Positions 43,005 through 52,500 of a stretch of 64,000 nucleotides of DNA are shown here, piece by piece. The stretch lies in contig NC_014041.1 of the NCBI RefSeq assembly GCF_000023465.1, positions 1,137,001 through 1,201,000 of the forward strand, in the 5' to 3' direction. Within the stretch, counting starts at the first letter, position 1. Each line of letters opens with the position of its first letter. This stretch comes from Zunongwangia profunda SM-A87 (GTDB taxonomy: Bacteria > Bacteroidota > Bacteroidia > Flavobacteriales > Flavobacteriaceae). The notes below the pieces were generated by a model. The model ran no database searches and was not told where the DNA came from. It saw only the letters and a program-made list of their open reading frames with translations. A program made the position numbers and the translations under genes.

Positions 43005-44084
43005 TTTAGAATACTTTTCCAAAAGCTGTTGAGCAGCGATAAAAGGAGAGGTTTTTTTATCGAAAATTGCCTGTAATTGTTCTTCAAGAGCCACTTTTAT
43101 CTCAGGATTTTGATAGAAAGACTGTTTTAATTGCTCATTTATACTTTGTAGGAGCCAAAATTTGTTTTGCTGTTTTCTATTCTCTTCAAAATAGCCATTT
43201 TCTTTACTATTTTTTTCAAAAGACATGATCAGCTCCCAAACTTCAGGAATACCGGTATTATATAAAGCACTGCTAAGTAAAACCTTGGGTGTCCATCCGC
43301 TTTCTTTTGGAGGGTAAAGATGTAGCGCTCTTCTAAAATCTAATTTAGCGGTATTGGCAGCCTTTACATTTTCCCCATCAGCTTTGTTAATAACGATGGC
43401 ATCGGCCATTTCCATGATTCCGCGTTTAATGCCTTGTAATTCGTCACCGGCTCCGGCTAATTTCAGCAATAAAAAGAAATCACACATACTATGTACGGTG
43501 GTTTCACTTTGGCCAACGCCTACAGTTTCAATTAAAATTACATCAAAGCCTGTAGCTTCGCAAAGCATAATACTCTCCCTTGTTTTGCGAGCAACGCCTC
43601 CTAAAGAATCCCCAGAAGGGCTGGGACGTATAAACGCCATTTCTTGTTTTACAAGGTTTTCCATTCGGGTTTTATCTCCCAGGATGCTGCCTTTAGAAAT
43701 ACTACTACTGGGATCTACGGCAAGAACAGCTACCTTTTTGCCTAAACTGAGTAGATACGTTCCGAAAGCTTCAATAAATGTACTTTTTCCTACGCCGGGA
43801 ACTCCGGTGATACCAATTCTAATTGATTTTCCTGAAGAAGCTATAGCCCCTTCGATAATTGCTGACGCCTGTTGCTGGTGTTTTATAGTATTACTTTCAA
43901 CCAGAGTGATGGCTTTTCCAAGCGCTGTTTGATTACCCTGAAGAAGACGCTTTAGAATTTCAGTATGATCCTGTTTCTTCTTCCGCAACGATTTAATTTT
44001 TTCCGCAGAAGTATTACTAACATTTGCTGAGGCAGGAATGCTATTACTTTGAGATATGGCAGATGTATTGGAAGATTTTTTCAA
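42999..44084 (-). CDS. meaB: MeaB/ArgK-type GTPase (methylmalonyl-CoA mutase chaperone)
   Basis: 361 residues. A Ser-rich extension of about 35 residues precedes the G3E-family GTPase: P-loop 'GITGVPGVGKST' (94-102 for the core), 'VLAVDPSSSISKGSILGDK' (switch region), 'ETVGVGQSE' and 'VINKADGEN' for base recognition. MeaB protects and loads adenosylcobalamin into methylmalonyl-CoA mutase. The mutase genes are not in the window, but a cobalamin adenosyltransferase occurs at 53474. The gene has a TAAATTTG -7 box at 44102-44109 and its 3' end overlaps the epimerase gene. Confidence 0.93.
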   Translation of the reverse strand: MKKSSNTSAISQSNSIPASANVSNTSAEKIKSLRKKKQDHTEILKRLLQGNQTALGKAITLVESNTIKHQQQASAIIEGAIASSGKSIRIGITGVPGVGKSTFIEAFGTYLLSLGKKVAVLAVDPSSSISKGSILGDKTRMENLVKQEMAFIRPSPSGDSLGGVARKTRESIMLCEATGFDVILIETVGVGQSETTVHSMCDFFLLLKLAGAGDELQGIKRGIMEMADAIVINKADGENVKAANTAKLDFRRALHLYPPKESGWTPKVLLSSALYNTGIPEVWELIMSFEKNSKENGYFEENRKQQNKFWLLQSINEQLKQSFYQNPEIKVALEEQLQAIFDKKTSPFIAAQQLLEKYSKL

Positions 44085-44101
44085 GATGCGTTTATTTATG
44101 A

Positions 44102-44109
44102 CAAATTTA
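44102..44109 (-). promoter_or_regulatory. TAnnTTTG -7 box for meaB
   Basis: TAAATTTG on the minus strand, 18 bases before the start codon. Confidence 0.45.
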
Positions 44110-44179
44110 TGAATACATTTTTTGAATGCGAATTTTGGGAATGTTATATTGAAAAGGAATAATATAAAAATTCGAAAAA

Positions 44180-44608
44180 ATGAAAACTTTGTATTCAGCT
44201 AAGGTAACCACTGAAGGTGGTAGAAAAGGCAGAACTATTAGTGATGATGGGATATTAGACCTACAACTTTCAATGCCTAAAAGCCTTGGTGGTGAAGGTG
44301 GAGATTATACGAACCCGGAACAACTTTTTGCAGCAGGATATTCTGCTTGTTTTGGTAGCGCTTTAGAAATGGTCGCTAAAAACGCAAATGTAGATCTTGG
44401 AGATTATAATGTTACGGTGACGATCGATTTAGGACAAAATGAAGATGAGGAATTAGACCTTTCTGCCGTTTTAGATATTTATATTCCGGATATTGATGTT
44501 GAAACCGGTGAAGATTTAATTAATGAAGCTCATGAGGTTTGTCCTTATTCAAGAGCGACCAGGGATAATATCGATGTTACCTTAAATCTTCTTATAGACG
44601 AAGACTAA
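44180..44608 (+). CDS. ohr: Organic hydroperoxide resistance protein, Ohr/OsmC family
   Basis: 142 residues. It has the Ohr start 'LYSAKVTTEGGRKGR' and 'LSMPKSLGGEGGDYTNPEQLFAAGYSACF' in parts, with peroxidatic Cys57 in 'GYSACFGSA' and resolving Cys121 in 'EVCPYSRATRDN'. Both cysteines and the Ohr-type spacing favour Ohr over OsmC. It reduces organic hydroperoxides using lipoylated proteins as reductant in the cytoplasm. It stands alone, with no MarR-type OhrR beside it, so regulation is not visible. Confidence 0.92.
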   Translation: MKTLYSAKVTTEGGRKGRTISDDGILDLQLSMPKSLGGEGGDYTNPEQLFAAGYSACFGSALEMVAKNANVDLGDYNVTVTIDLGQNEDEELDLSAVLDIYIPDIDVETGEDLINEAHEVCPYSRATRDNIDVTLNLLIDED

Positions 44609-44625
44609 GATTCGATAAAAATTGT

Positions 44626-45216
44626 TTAATTTTTAGAAGGGGCTTCTATGGTAGGAGTCTCTTTTATTTTTATAGGAACGGCCACGCTATTACGATCCCA
44701 GGCTAAAACCATAAATACAAAGTCATTGGCTTGTTCAAAATAAATGCTGAATTGTTCTACTGTTTCCTGTAGTTTATTAGAGGGAACTTCAACAATAAGT
44801 GCATCAAATTTGGCATCACGATACACCTTGCCATTTAAATCAATCCCCCAGGGATACATTTTATTATTAAAAATAATTTCCCAGCTTTTCTTTTTTGGTA
44901 TCGTCCATAAGGTATATTCTCCTTTTTGCAGTAAACTCCCATCTACCATTATATCTTTGTTGGTTTTAAAGGTCGTAGCCTCGTTGGCGCCTGTACGCCA
45001 AACAGAATCGTAGGGAACTAGATTTCCAAAAATTTCCCTTCCTTTTTTATAGGGGCGGTTATAAAAAACTTCTATGGTAAGATCATTATTGGTGTAGGAT
45101 ACTGTATCTTCTGGACTATATGCTTTGGTATTATAGCGAACTACAAAAAATATGACGGCAATCACCAAAAGGCTGATCCCTAAAATTTTAAGTACTAACT
45201 TAAGGCTATTATTCAT
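44626..45216 (-). CDS. DUF2911 domain protein, membrane anchored
   Basis: 196 residues. One N-terminal membrane helix (about 8-26) anchors a DUF2911 domain (about 35-185): 'ISVEFYNRPYKKGREIFGNLVPYDSVWRTGANEATTF' in its key words 'VPYDSVWRTGANEAT', then 'LQKGEYTLWTIP', 'NNKMYPWGID' and 'FSIYFEQ'. The family is widespread in Bacteroidetes with no assigned activity. The gene converges with ohr, with 17 bases between stops. Confidence 0.85.
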   Translation of the reverse strand: MNNSLKLVLKILGISLLVIAVIFFVVRYNTKAYSPEDTVSYTNNDLTIEVFYNRPYKKGREIFGNLVPYDSVWRTGANEATTFKTNKDIMVDGSLLQKGEYTLWTIPKKKSWEIIFNNKMYPWGIDLNGKVYRDAKFDALIVEVPSNKLQETVEQFSIYFEQANDFVFMVLAWDRNSVAVPIKIKETPTIEAPSKN

Positions 45217-45382
45217 AATATTATATTTGATCTAAAGGCTTTAAAGCTGATGCAGATTTTAAAGTATTAAAGTAAGGATATAATTAGTAATCTACATTTT
45301 TATTCAAAAAAAATATACTTTTTGCAACATAGTGAATTTTAACTCGTCTTTAAAGTGAACAACAACCAATCAAAAAACCATT

Positions 45383-45949
45383 TTGTTACAACATCAGTTA
45401 ATAGAAGATTGTAAGAACAATAGCCGCAAAGCGCAGCTTAAGCTTTACAATAAATACTGTGATGGTATGTATTACGTGGCATTACGGTTTATGAACGATA
45501 CTCAGGAGGCAGAAGACGCGATGCAGGAAGCTTTTATCAAGGCTTTTGCAAAACTGCATCAATTTACCGGAGAGGTTACTTTTGGTGCCTGGCTTAAAAG
45601 AATCGTTATAAACAAATGTCTGGATAAGCTTAAAGCAAAAAAGCTGGAGCAGGTTGCGATGAATGAGCAGGTTCTTGGCATCGTAGACGAGGAAGAGGAC
45701 TGGAATGTCAACGACGGCATTACTGTTGAAGACATAAAGCGTGCGATTAGTGAGCTTCCGGAAAAGTATCGATATCCATTAATGCTTTTTTTAGTAGAAG
45801 GATATGATCATGAAGAAATTTCAGAAATTCTGAATATTAGCCAGGTGGCTTCCAGGACGCTGGTGCACCGCGGAAAGAAAAAATTGCAGGAGAAAATCAG
45901 GAATTTTGAAGCGGACTCAGGAGGAATGAATAGAAAAACAACATTATAA
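45383..45949 (+). CDS. ECF-type RNA polymerase sigma factor
   Basis: 188 residues from a TTG start; no ATG is in frame upstream. Region 2 covers about 10-80 ('ALRFMNDTQEAEDAMQEAFIKAFAKL', key part 'EDAMQEAFIKAF', and 'FGAWLKRIVINKCLD'). Region 4 is about 120-175 ('LPEKYRYPLMLFLVEGYDHEEISEILNISQVASRTLVHRGKKKL', with the helix 'EISEILNISQVASRTLVHR'). First gene of a three-gene operon with a membrane anti-sigma-like protein and a secreted protein. Confidence 0.92.
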   Translation: MLQHQLIEDCKNNSRKAQLKLYNKYCDGMYYVALRFMNDTQEAEDAMQEAFIKAFAKLHQFTGEVTFGAWLKRIVINKCLDKLKAKKLEQVAMNEQVLGIVDEEEDWNVNDGITVEDIKRAISELPEKYRYPLMLFLVEGYDHEEISEILNISQVASRTLVHRGKKKLQEKIRNFEADSGGMNRKTTL

Positions 45950-46002
45950 GCGAGGATGACTGTTTTACAAAGCAGAAAAATACGCCTAAAAAGAATTGAG
46001 AT

Positions 46003-46626
46003 ATGGGACAGGATATAAGAAAAATGCTGCAGGAGGATAAAGAAAGCAGAAAGTTTAAAATACCGGAGGGACATCAGGCAAGATTTGAAGATCGATTAGA
46101 TAAAGCTTTTCCTAAAAAAAGAAAGTCGGGCGGTCGTAAATGGTTTTTTCAAATCGCTGCGATCCTTGTAATAGCACTGGCGGCAGGAGGATTTTTTTAC
46201 TTTAATTCAGGAACTTCAGTAGATCCTTATGGACCTCAGGTTGTAGAGACTTCCGAAGAAAAACCTGTAGAAGAGAAAAAAGAAAATACCACAGCAACAA
46301 AACAATTTCAGCTAAGTGATGTCTCGCCGCAATATAAAAAGATCGAAGATTATTATATGGCGAGCCTTAATATGGAATTGGCAAAACTGAGTATTAACAA
46401 AGAAAATAAGGAGCTCATCGATTCATTTATGAAACAATTGGCAGAGCTTGATAAAGAATACAAAAGATTAAATAACGAATTAAATGAGTTAGGACCTAAT
46501 GAACAAACCATCGAAGCCATGGTCGCTAACTTACAGCTTAGATTAGAGTTGTTGTTCAAACTAAAACAAAAGCTAAAAGAAATTAAAGGATCAAAAGACA
46601 ACAGTTATGAAAATGCACAAGCTTAA
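46003..46626 (+). CDS. Single-pass membrane protein, probable anti-sigma partner
   Basis: 207 residues. A cytoplasmic N-terminus (about 45 residues, with 'FKIPEGHQARFEDRLDKAFP') precedes one membrane helix (about 47-66), an acidic linker (about 70-100) and a periplasmic coiled coil (about 125-200). The layout, position directly behind an ECF sigma gene and the 'IPEGHqaRFedRL' motif, common in Bacteroidetes proteins of this position, point to a sigma-binding transmembrane regulator. No zinc anti-sigma motif is present. It overlaps the next gene by 20 bases. Confidence 0.75.
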   Translation: MGQDIRKMLQEDKESRKFKIPEGHQARFEDRLDKAFPKKRKSGGRKWFFQIAAILVIALAAGGFFYFNSGTSVDPYGPQVVETSEEKPVEEKKENTTATKQFQLSDVSPQYKKIEDYYMASLNMELAKLSINKENKELIDSFMKQLAELDKEYKRLNNELNELGPNEQTIEAMVANLQLRLELLFKLKQKLKEIKGSKDNSYENAQA

Positions 46627-48001
46627 TTATATTTTACTCTTCCTTTTGGGATGTACATTTAGTGCTTCAGCGCAGGATATGATGCAGCGCAGTTATGATG
46701 TAAACAAGGATGTCGTTATTGAGGTAGATGCTAAAAATACCAATATCATCATAGAAAGCTGGGATAAAAACACGGTAACGATCGAAGCTTTTATAAATGA
46801 TGGTGTGCCAAAGAATAAAGCCACAAAAATGATGGATACCTGGAAGCTTAGTACTAGTGGATCTAAAAATAAGGTTCAGGTTTCATCAAAATCTGATATG
46901 AATGTGAACTGGGATGTAGACATTAACGGACCTGAACTTAATAATGCTTTAGCGCAATTACCAGAAATTATGGGGCCAATAATGGATAATTTGGTAACCC
47001 CTTTATTACAAAATATATCTGAACATCCTTTACCACCGGATCTATTTGAAAATATGGGAGATTTAAATTTTGATTACGAAGCTTATCGTAAAGAAGGAGA
47101 TGCCTATTTAGAGCGTTACGAAAAGCAGGTGGATAAAAAGTTTGGAAAAGACTTTGAAAGGAAAATGGAGAAATGGGCGGCAAATTTTGAAAAAAATGCT
47201 GAAGTAAATAGCGAAGAGCTCGAAAAAAGTATGGAAGAATGGGGAAATTCTTTTGGTGCCAGTATGGAGAAATGGGGAGAATCTTTTGGTGAGAAAATGG
47301 AAGCCTGGGGAAAGAATTTTGAGAAAAAAATGACAGTCAAAGAGAAAACTGGGCAAAATGTGCCAAATATCGTTATGTTGAATCGAAACAGTGATGGTAG
47401 CCAGGCCCAAAAAACCATTAAGATAAACGCGCCCAGAAATGCTAAAATCAAACTTAATGTTCGATATGGTAAAATAGCATTAGATCATGCTGACAATTTA
47501 ATAGCTGAGCTGGCTCATGCCAATTTTAAAGCGAATAAAATCACGGGTAAGGATACTCATGTAAAGGTTTCTTATACTCCGGTATCTATAGAAAATTGGG
47601 ATTATGGAGTTTTAAATGCTTCTTATCTGCCAAGTTGTGCTATCAATACAGCCAGAAGTATAAAATTGATCTCTAACAGTAGCGACGTGAGTATAAATCG
47701 CTTAAGCGAAACAGGAATTTTATCGGGAACCTTTGGAAATTTAGCGATTAAAAATGTAGGCGGTAGTTTTAAGAATCTTGATATAAGTCTTGAAAATAGT
47801 GATCTTAAATTAAAGTTACCACAATCTGCATTTAAATTTAATTACAACGGTACGCAAAGTGAAGTGAATTACCCTGGAGGATTAAAAGTAGATAAAACTT
47901 CGTCGTACGACAATGAAATTCTAAAGGGATATCATAAAAGCTCAAATACTGATGCTCAAATTAGCATTTCGGCAAGATTTAGTGACGTGTTGCTAAATTA
48001 G
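46607..48001 (+). CDS. Secreted DUF4097-like beta-repeat protein with 11-residue helical repeats
   Basis: 464 residues (a second Met two codons in is equally possible). A signal peptide ends near 23. Residues about 30-105 and 265-460 are beta-strand-rich, with 'EVDAKNTNIIIESWDKNTVTIEA', of the DUF4097/adhesin-like beta-helix type often paired with ECF sigma operons. Inserted between, residues 176-242 contain six successive 11-residue units, four starting Met-Glu-x-Trp ('MEEWGNSFGAS', 'MEKWGESFGEK', 'MEAWGKNFEKK'), likely an amphipathic or coiled helix. Function unknown; it may signal envelope state to the upstream sigma pair. Confidence 0.75.
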   Translation: MKMHKLNYILLFLLGCTFSASAQDMMQRSYDVNKDVVIEVDAKNTNIIIESWDKNTVTIEAFINDGVPKNKATKMMDTWKLSTSGSKNKVQVSSKSDMNVNWDVDINGPELNNALAQLPEIMGPIMDNLVTPLLQNISEHPLPPDLFENMGDLNFDYEAYRKEGDAYLERYEKQVDKKFGKDFERKMEKWAANFEKNAEVNSEELEKSMEEWGNSFGASMEKWGESFGEKMEAWGKNFEKKMTVKEKTGQNVPNIVMLNRNSDGSQAQKTIKINAPRNAKIKLNVRYGKIALDHADNLIAELAHANFKANKITGKDTHVKVSYTPVSIENWDYGVLNASYLPSCAINTARSIKLISNSSDVSINRLSETGILSGTFGNLAIKNVGGSFKNLDISLENSDLKLKLPQSAFKFNYNGTQSEVNYPGGLKVDKTSSYDNEILKGYHKSSNTDAQISISARFSDVLLN

Positions 48002-48020
48002 AACGCAAAGATTACTTTTG
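47990..48020 (+). promoter_or_regulatory. Promoter of the M23 peptidase gene inside the preceding gene's 3' end
   Basis: TTG (47990-47992), 20-base spacer, TACTTTTG (48013-48020). The -33 element lies inside the last codons of the DUF4097-like gene. Because the -7 box covers a TTG that could be read as a start, translation must begin at a later ATG. Confidence 0.6.
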
Positions 48021-48035
48021 GCGAAAATGCAATCT

Positions 48036-48725
48036 ATGAAAACTAATTTCGCTGAATACATTTCCGGGTTAACTGCAGATTTTACTCCAATTGTAGGAGG
48101 AGATTTACAACAGGAAGATTTTATTGCCATCGACCTGTCTGCAAATAACCCGGAACTTTTGAAATTAGAACAACTTTCTTCGGAAGCTTTTTCTATATTT
48201 ATAGATCATAATCTTAAAGTCGCCGGTAAAAAAGTGGCTTTTGGTGGCTATAATGAAGTGAGAAAACTTTACCAACGTAGTCAGCTTTTCAATAAAAATT
48301 TAGAAGAATTTTTAAACCGTAATATCCATATTGGCCTGGATATTTGGACGGCTGAAGGAACCGATGTGCTAGCGGTATTAGAGGGAGAGGTTCACAGCTT
48401 TCAGGATAATGCTAATTTTGGAGATTATGGGCCTACAGTGATTTTAAAACATGATTTTGATGATGAGATTTTTTATTCCCTTTATGGGCATTTAAGCAGA
48501 AAGTCATTAGAGAAAATAGAAGTAGGACAGCAGGTAAAAGCACAGGAAAAAATAGCTGAACTTGGCGCTGCGGAGGAAAACGGAGATTATGCACCGCATT
48601 TACATTTTCAGATTATTAAAGACTTACAGCAAAATAAAGGAGACTATCCGGGCGTAGCTTCTAAAAAAGACCTGGATTTTTATTTGGAGAATTGCCCCGA
48701 CCCTAATTTGCTGTTGAAGATATAG
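48036..48725 (+). CDS. M23 family metallopeptidase (LytM-type)
   Basis: 229 residues from the ATG at 48036 (48027 is an alternative); a TTG at 48018 is rejected because it lies in the promoter. The M23 fold runs about 85-205: 'RNIHIGLDIWTAEGTDVLA' gives the zinc-binding His-x3-Asp ('HIGLD'), 'YGHLS' comes in the middle, and 'APHLHFQI' supplies the His-x-His. No signal peptide or lipobox is seen, which is unusual for a peptidoglycan endopeptidase, so it may be cytoplasmic or exported by another route. It probably has its own promoter although it follows the ECF operon by 35 bases. Confidence 0.87.
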   Translation: MKTNFAEYISGLTADFTPIVGGDLQQEDFIAIDLSANNPELLKLEQLSSEAFSIFIDHNLKVAGKKVAFGGYNEVRKLYQRSQLFNKNLEEFLNRNIHIGLDIWTAEGTDVLAVLEGEVHSFQDNANFGDYGPTVILKHDFDDEIFYSLYGHLSRKSLEKIEVGQQVKAQEKIAELGAAEENGDYAPHLHFQIIKDLQQNKGDYPGVASKKDLDFYLENCPDPNLLLKI

Positions 48726-48737
48726 CTTTTCAGCAAG

Positions 48738-49220
48738 TTACTTTTCTTTCTTTTTAGTAATTAACGCTACGATTGCTCCGGTAACAATTCCCATAGCTAA
48801 AGCATTAAAAATCTGCATAAAAATATACATTTTTATACTATGCATCATTTCAGCATTTTCTGGGGTCATACTCTGTTTTTCTGAAAGTGTAATCATATTT
48901 TGAAGATAGTCCGGACTAATAACTGTGACCGCGAAATACTGGATGAGCGGCGTAAGAATTGTGATTACTCCGGTAAGAATTACACCACTGATAAAGCCCT
49001 GTTGCCATCCGAATTTTTCGCTTTGGAAGTACTTTTCTCTTTTTTCTCTTAAAGCTGCGTAATAAATTAAAAAAGCAATTACTGCGAAAAATAAAGAATA
49101 GACACCCTGTACGTCGATATGCTCATCATGCCATCCCATTATTTTTTCGAAAGCAATCCAGATGAGTTGGGCGATCACAAAAGTGACTCCCCATTTTACT
49201 TCAACATTAAATTTTTTCAT
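48738..49220 (-). CDS. DUF4199 membrane protein
   Basis: 160 residues with four membrane helices (about 10-28, 40-58, 75-100 and 130-155). The 'FGWQQGFISGVILTGVITILTPL' stretch in its key part 'QGFISGVILTGVI' is typical of DUF4199, and a Met-rich cytoplasmic or periplasmic loop ('TLSEKQSMTPENAEMM') follows. The family is restricted mainly to Bacteroidetes and has no known function. It converges with the M23 gene, with 12 bases between stops. Confidence 0.82.
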   Translation of the reverse strand: MKKFNVEVKWGVTFVIAQLIWIAFEKIMGWHDEHIDVQGVYSLFFAVIAFLIYYAALREKREKYFQSEKFGWQQGFISGVILTGVITILTPLIQYFAVTVISPDYLQNMITLSEKQSMTPENAEMMHSIKMYIFMQIFNALAMGIVTGAIVALITKKKEK

Positions 49221-49540
49221 TCGTTGGTCAACCTTTTAGAGCAGCAAAAATAAGAAAGCATTTTTAAGACTGGTTAGTAAAGATGAAATTTTAGTTTTAA
49301 GCCTTGCTATTAGCATATAGACTGTAGCCTTTGTATACTTAATATTCAAGAGTCAGGAAGCAAGGCTATATAAATTCAATGGACAATGGATTATTGAAAA
49401 TGAGATAATGTAGTGATATGAGTACGGATGATTTGAAAACCGTATAATACAAGGTTAAACCATGAACCGAATACCGAAAAATGAAATAAAAAAAGCTGCC
49501 TTTTAAAAGACAGCTTTTCAATATCTGGTAAATTAAAATA
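49221..49540. other. Intergenic region with the secA terminator
   Basis: 320 bases. Apart from the terminator at 49491-49518 I see no gene, repeat or clear promoter; short open frames here look random. Confidence 0.5.
49491..49518 (-). terminator. Rho-independent terminator of secA
   Basis: AAAAGCTGCCTTTT and AAAAGACAGCTTTT pair with one mismatch; on the minus strand a T-run follows. It is 23 bases past the stop at 49541. Confidence 0.78.
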
Positions 49541-52500
49541 TTAAGCTTTTTTAACCACAACCCATTCACCACTTTCGATTAATGGAATAGCTTGCTTATA
49601 TTTTACGGTTTTGTTTTCACCTTTAGTGACATGTTTTATTACCACTTTATCGTTACGACCAATTTTTGGTTGTTCACGAACTATAGTCTCGGTTACCTGA
49701 GGACGTTGAGGTTGTTGTGCACCACTGGCAGCATTCCCTGCTGCACGACTTTGCGCCGCACGCTCATCAAGATTCTGAATTTCTTCTTTAGAGGCTTCAA
49801 TTTTTTCTTGACGGCGTTTTCTGGCCTCATGGATGTTAGTCATGTTTCCTTCCGGGATTTCTCCTTTAAACAAGAAGCCAATCACATCACGATTTACATC
49901 TTCAAGCATGGCTTTAAACAATTCAAATGCTTCGAATTTGTAAATTAATAAAGGGTCTTTTTGCTCGTGTACAGCCAGCTGAACACTTTGCTTCAACTCG
50001 TCCATTTTACGAAGGTGCGTTTTCCAGGCATCATCGATAATGGCCAAGGTGATATTTTTCTCGAAATCTTTTATTAGCTGTTCGCCTTTGGTTTCGTAAG
50101 CTTTTTCAAGATTAGTAACTACCTGGAGCGTTTTTTGACCGTCAGAAAAAGGTACAGATATACGCTCGAAGTTATTCGTTTCGTCTTCGTACACCTGTTC
50201 GATTACAGGATATGCTCTGGCAGCACTATGCTTCACTTTTTCACGATAATGCTCGTAGGCAGCTTTATAAACTTCAGCGGTAATTTTTTGAACATTCATT
50301 TTTCCAAAGTCAGCTTCAGAAACCGGAGAACTCATAGAGAAATAACGAATCAATTCGAATTCGAAATTCTTATAATCATTCGCTTGCTTGTTGGTTTCAG
50401 AAATTAATTCAGAAATATCGAATATCATATTCGCAAGGTCTACACGTAAACGCTCACCAAATAAAGCATGGTAACGTCTTTTATAAATTACCTCACGTTG
50501 GGCATTCATTACATCATCATACTCTAAAAGACGTTTACGAATACCAAAGTTGTTTTCTTCAACTTTTTTCTGAGCCCTTTCGATAGATTTAGAGATCATA
50601 CCATGCTGGATCACTTCGCCTTCTTCCAGTCCCATACGATCCATAAGTTTGGCTATTCTTTCAGAACCAAACAAACGCATTAAGTTATCTTCTAAAGAAA
50701 CATAGAACTGAGAACTACCCGGATCTCCCTGTCTACCGGCACGGCCTCTTAACTGGCGGTCTACACGACGGGAATCATGACGTTCTGTACCAATAATCGC
50801 TAAACCACCGGCTTCTTTTACTTCTTTAGAAAGTTTAATATCAGTACCACGACCTGCCATGTTAGTGGCGATGGTTACGATACCACCTTTACCCGCTTCA
50901 GCAACAATATCGGCCTCCTTCTTATGTAATTTTGCATTTAATACATTGTGAGGCACATTTCTAAGTTTAAGCATCCTACTTAAAAGCTCAGAAATTTCTA
51001 CTGAAGTGGTACCAATTAGTACTGGTCTTCCTGCTTTAGAAAGGTCGGTTACATGATCGATTACTGCGTTATATTTTTCACGTTTTGTTTTGTAAACAAG
51101 ATCGTCTTTATCGTTTCTGGCAATTGGTCGGTTTGTTGGAATTTCAACAACGTCTAATTTATAGATTTCCCAGAATTCACCAGCCTCAGTAACCGCGGTA
51201 CCTGTCATCCCCGAAAGTTTACGGTACATTCTAAAGTAATTCTGAAGGGTTACTGTAGCAAAAGTTTGGGTAGCATCTTCAATCTTTACGTTTTCTTTTG
51301 CTTCAATTGCCTGGTGTAAACCGTCGCTATAACGACGCCCGTCCATAATACGGCCGGTTTGCTCGTCTACGATTTTTACCTTATTGTCCATCACCACATA
51401 CTCGGTATCTTTTTCGAATAAGGTGTAGGCTTTTAAAAGCTGACGCAGTGTATGAATACGTTCACTTTTTACGCTGTAATCACGGAAAAGTTCTTCTTTC
51501 TTCTCTGCTTCTTCTTCTTTAGAAAGACCTTCGTTTTCGATTTTGGCGATTTCCATACCAATTTCTGGCATGACAAAGAAATTGGGATCATCCTGTCCAG
51601 AAAGATATTCAATACCTTTATCAGTAAGATCGATCTGGTTATTTTTTTCTTCAATGGTAAAGTACAATTCGGCATCAACCTTGGGCATTTCCCGGTTATT
51701 ATCCTGCATGTAATGATTCTCAGTTTTTTGAAGGATTTGTTTTATACCTTCCTGACTCAAATATTTTATTAAGGCTTTATTCTTTGGGAGTGCTCTGTAA
51801 GCCCGTAATAGTTGAAGTCCGCCTTCTTTTTGATCGCCTTCGGTAATTAATTTTTTAGCTGCCTGAAGAAATTCTGTAGCCTTTTTACGTTGAATTTCAT
51901 AGATATTCGAAACAGCTGGTTTTAGCTGATCAAATTCATGTATGTTTCCTTTAGGAATAGGTCCCGAAATAATAAGCGGTGTACGGGCATCATCAATTAA
52001 AACCGAATCGACCTCATCGACAATCGCATAATTATGTGGACGTTGTACCAGATCGTCTGGAGCGTGCGACATATTATCCCTTAGGTAATCAAAACCAAAT
52101 TCGTTGTTGGTTCCGTAGGTGATATCTGCATTATAAGCTTTTCTGCGGGAAGCCGAGTTAGGGCGGTGATAGTCAATACAATCTACACTTAGACCGTGAA
52201 ACTCGAATATGGGTGCCATCCAGGCACTATCACGTTTTGCCAGATAATCGTTAACCGTTACCAGGTGAACCCCTTTCCCGGTAAGCGCGTTTAAGTAAAC
52301 AGGAAGGGTTGCAACAAGAGTTTTACCTTCCCCGGTTTGCATCTCTGCAATTTTACCCTGGTGCATTGCCACACCACCAATAAGCTGCACATCATAATGA
52401 ACCATATCCCAGGTTACCGGTTTACCGGCTGCATCCCAGGAGTTGTTCCAAATCGCTTTATCACCATCCAGGGTAACGTAATCTTTTTCTGCGGAAATCT

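Noticed and set aside
43354..43932. 192-codon frame opposite meaB
   Set aside because: It is the antisense shadow of a well-supported GTPase gene and has a Ser/Pro-rich translation.
47108..47451. Two 100-111-codon frames opposite the 11-residue repeat region
   Set aside because: Antisense of a repetitive helical segment; repeated Phe/Ser/Pro words mirror the sense repeats.
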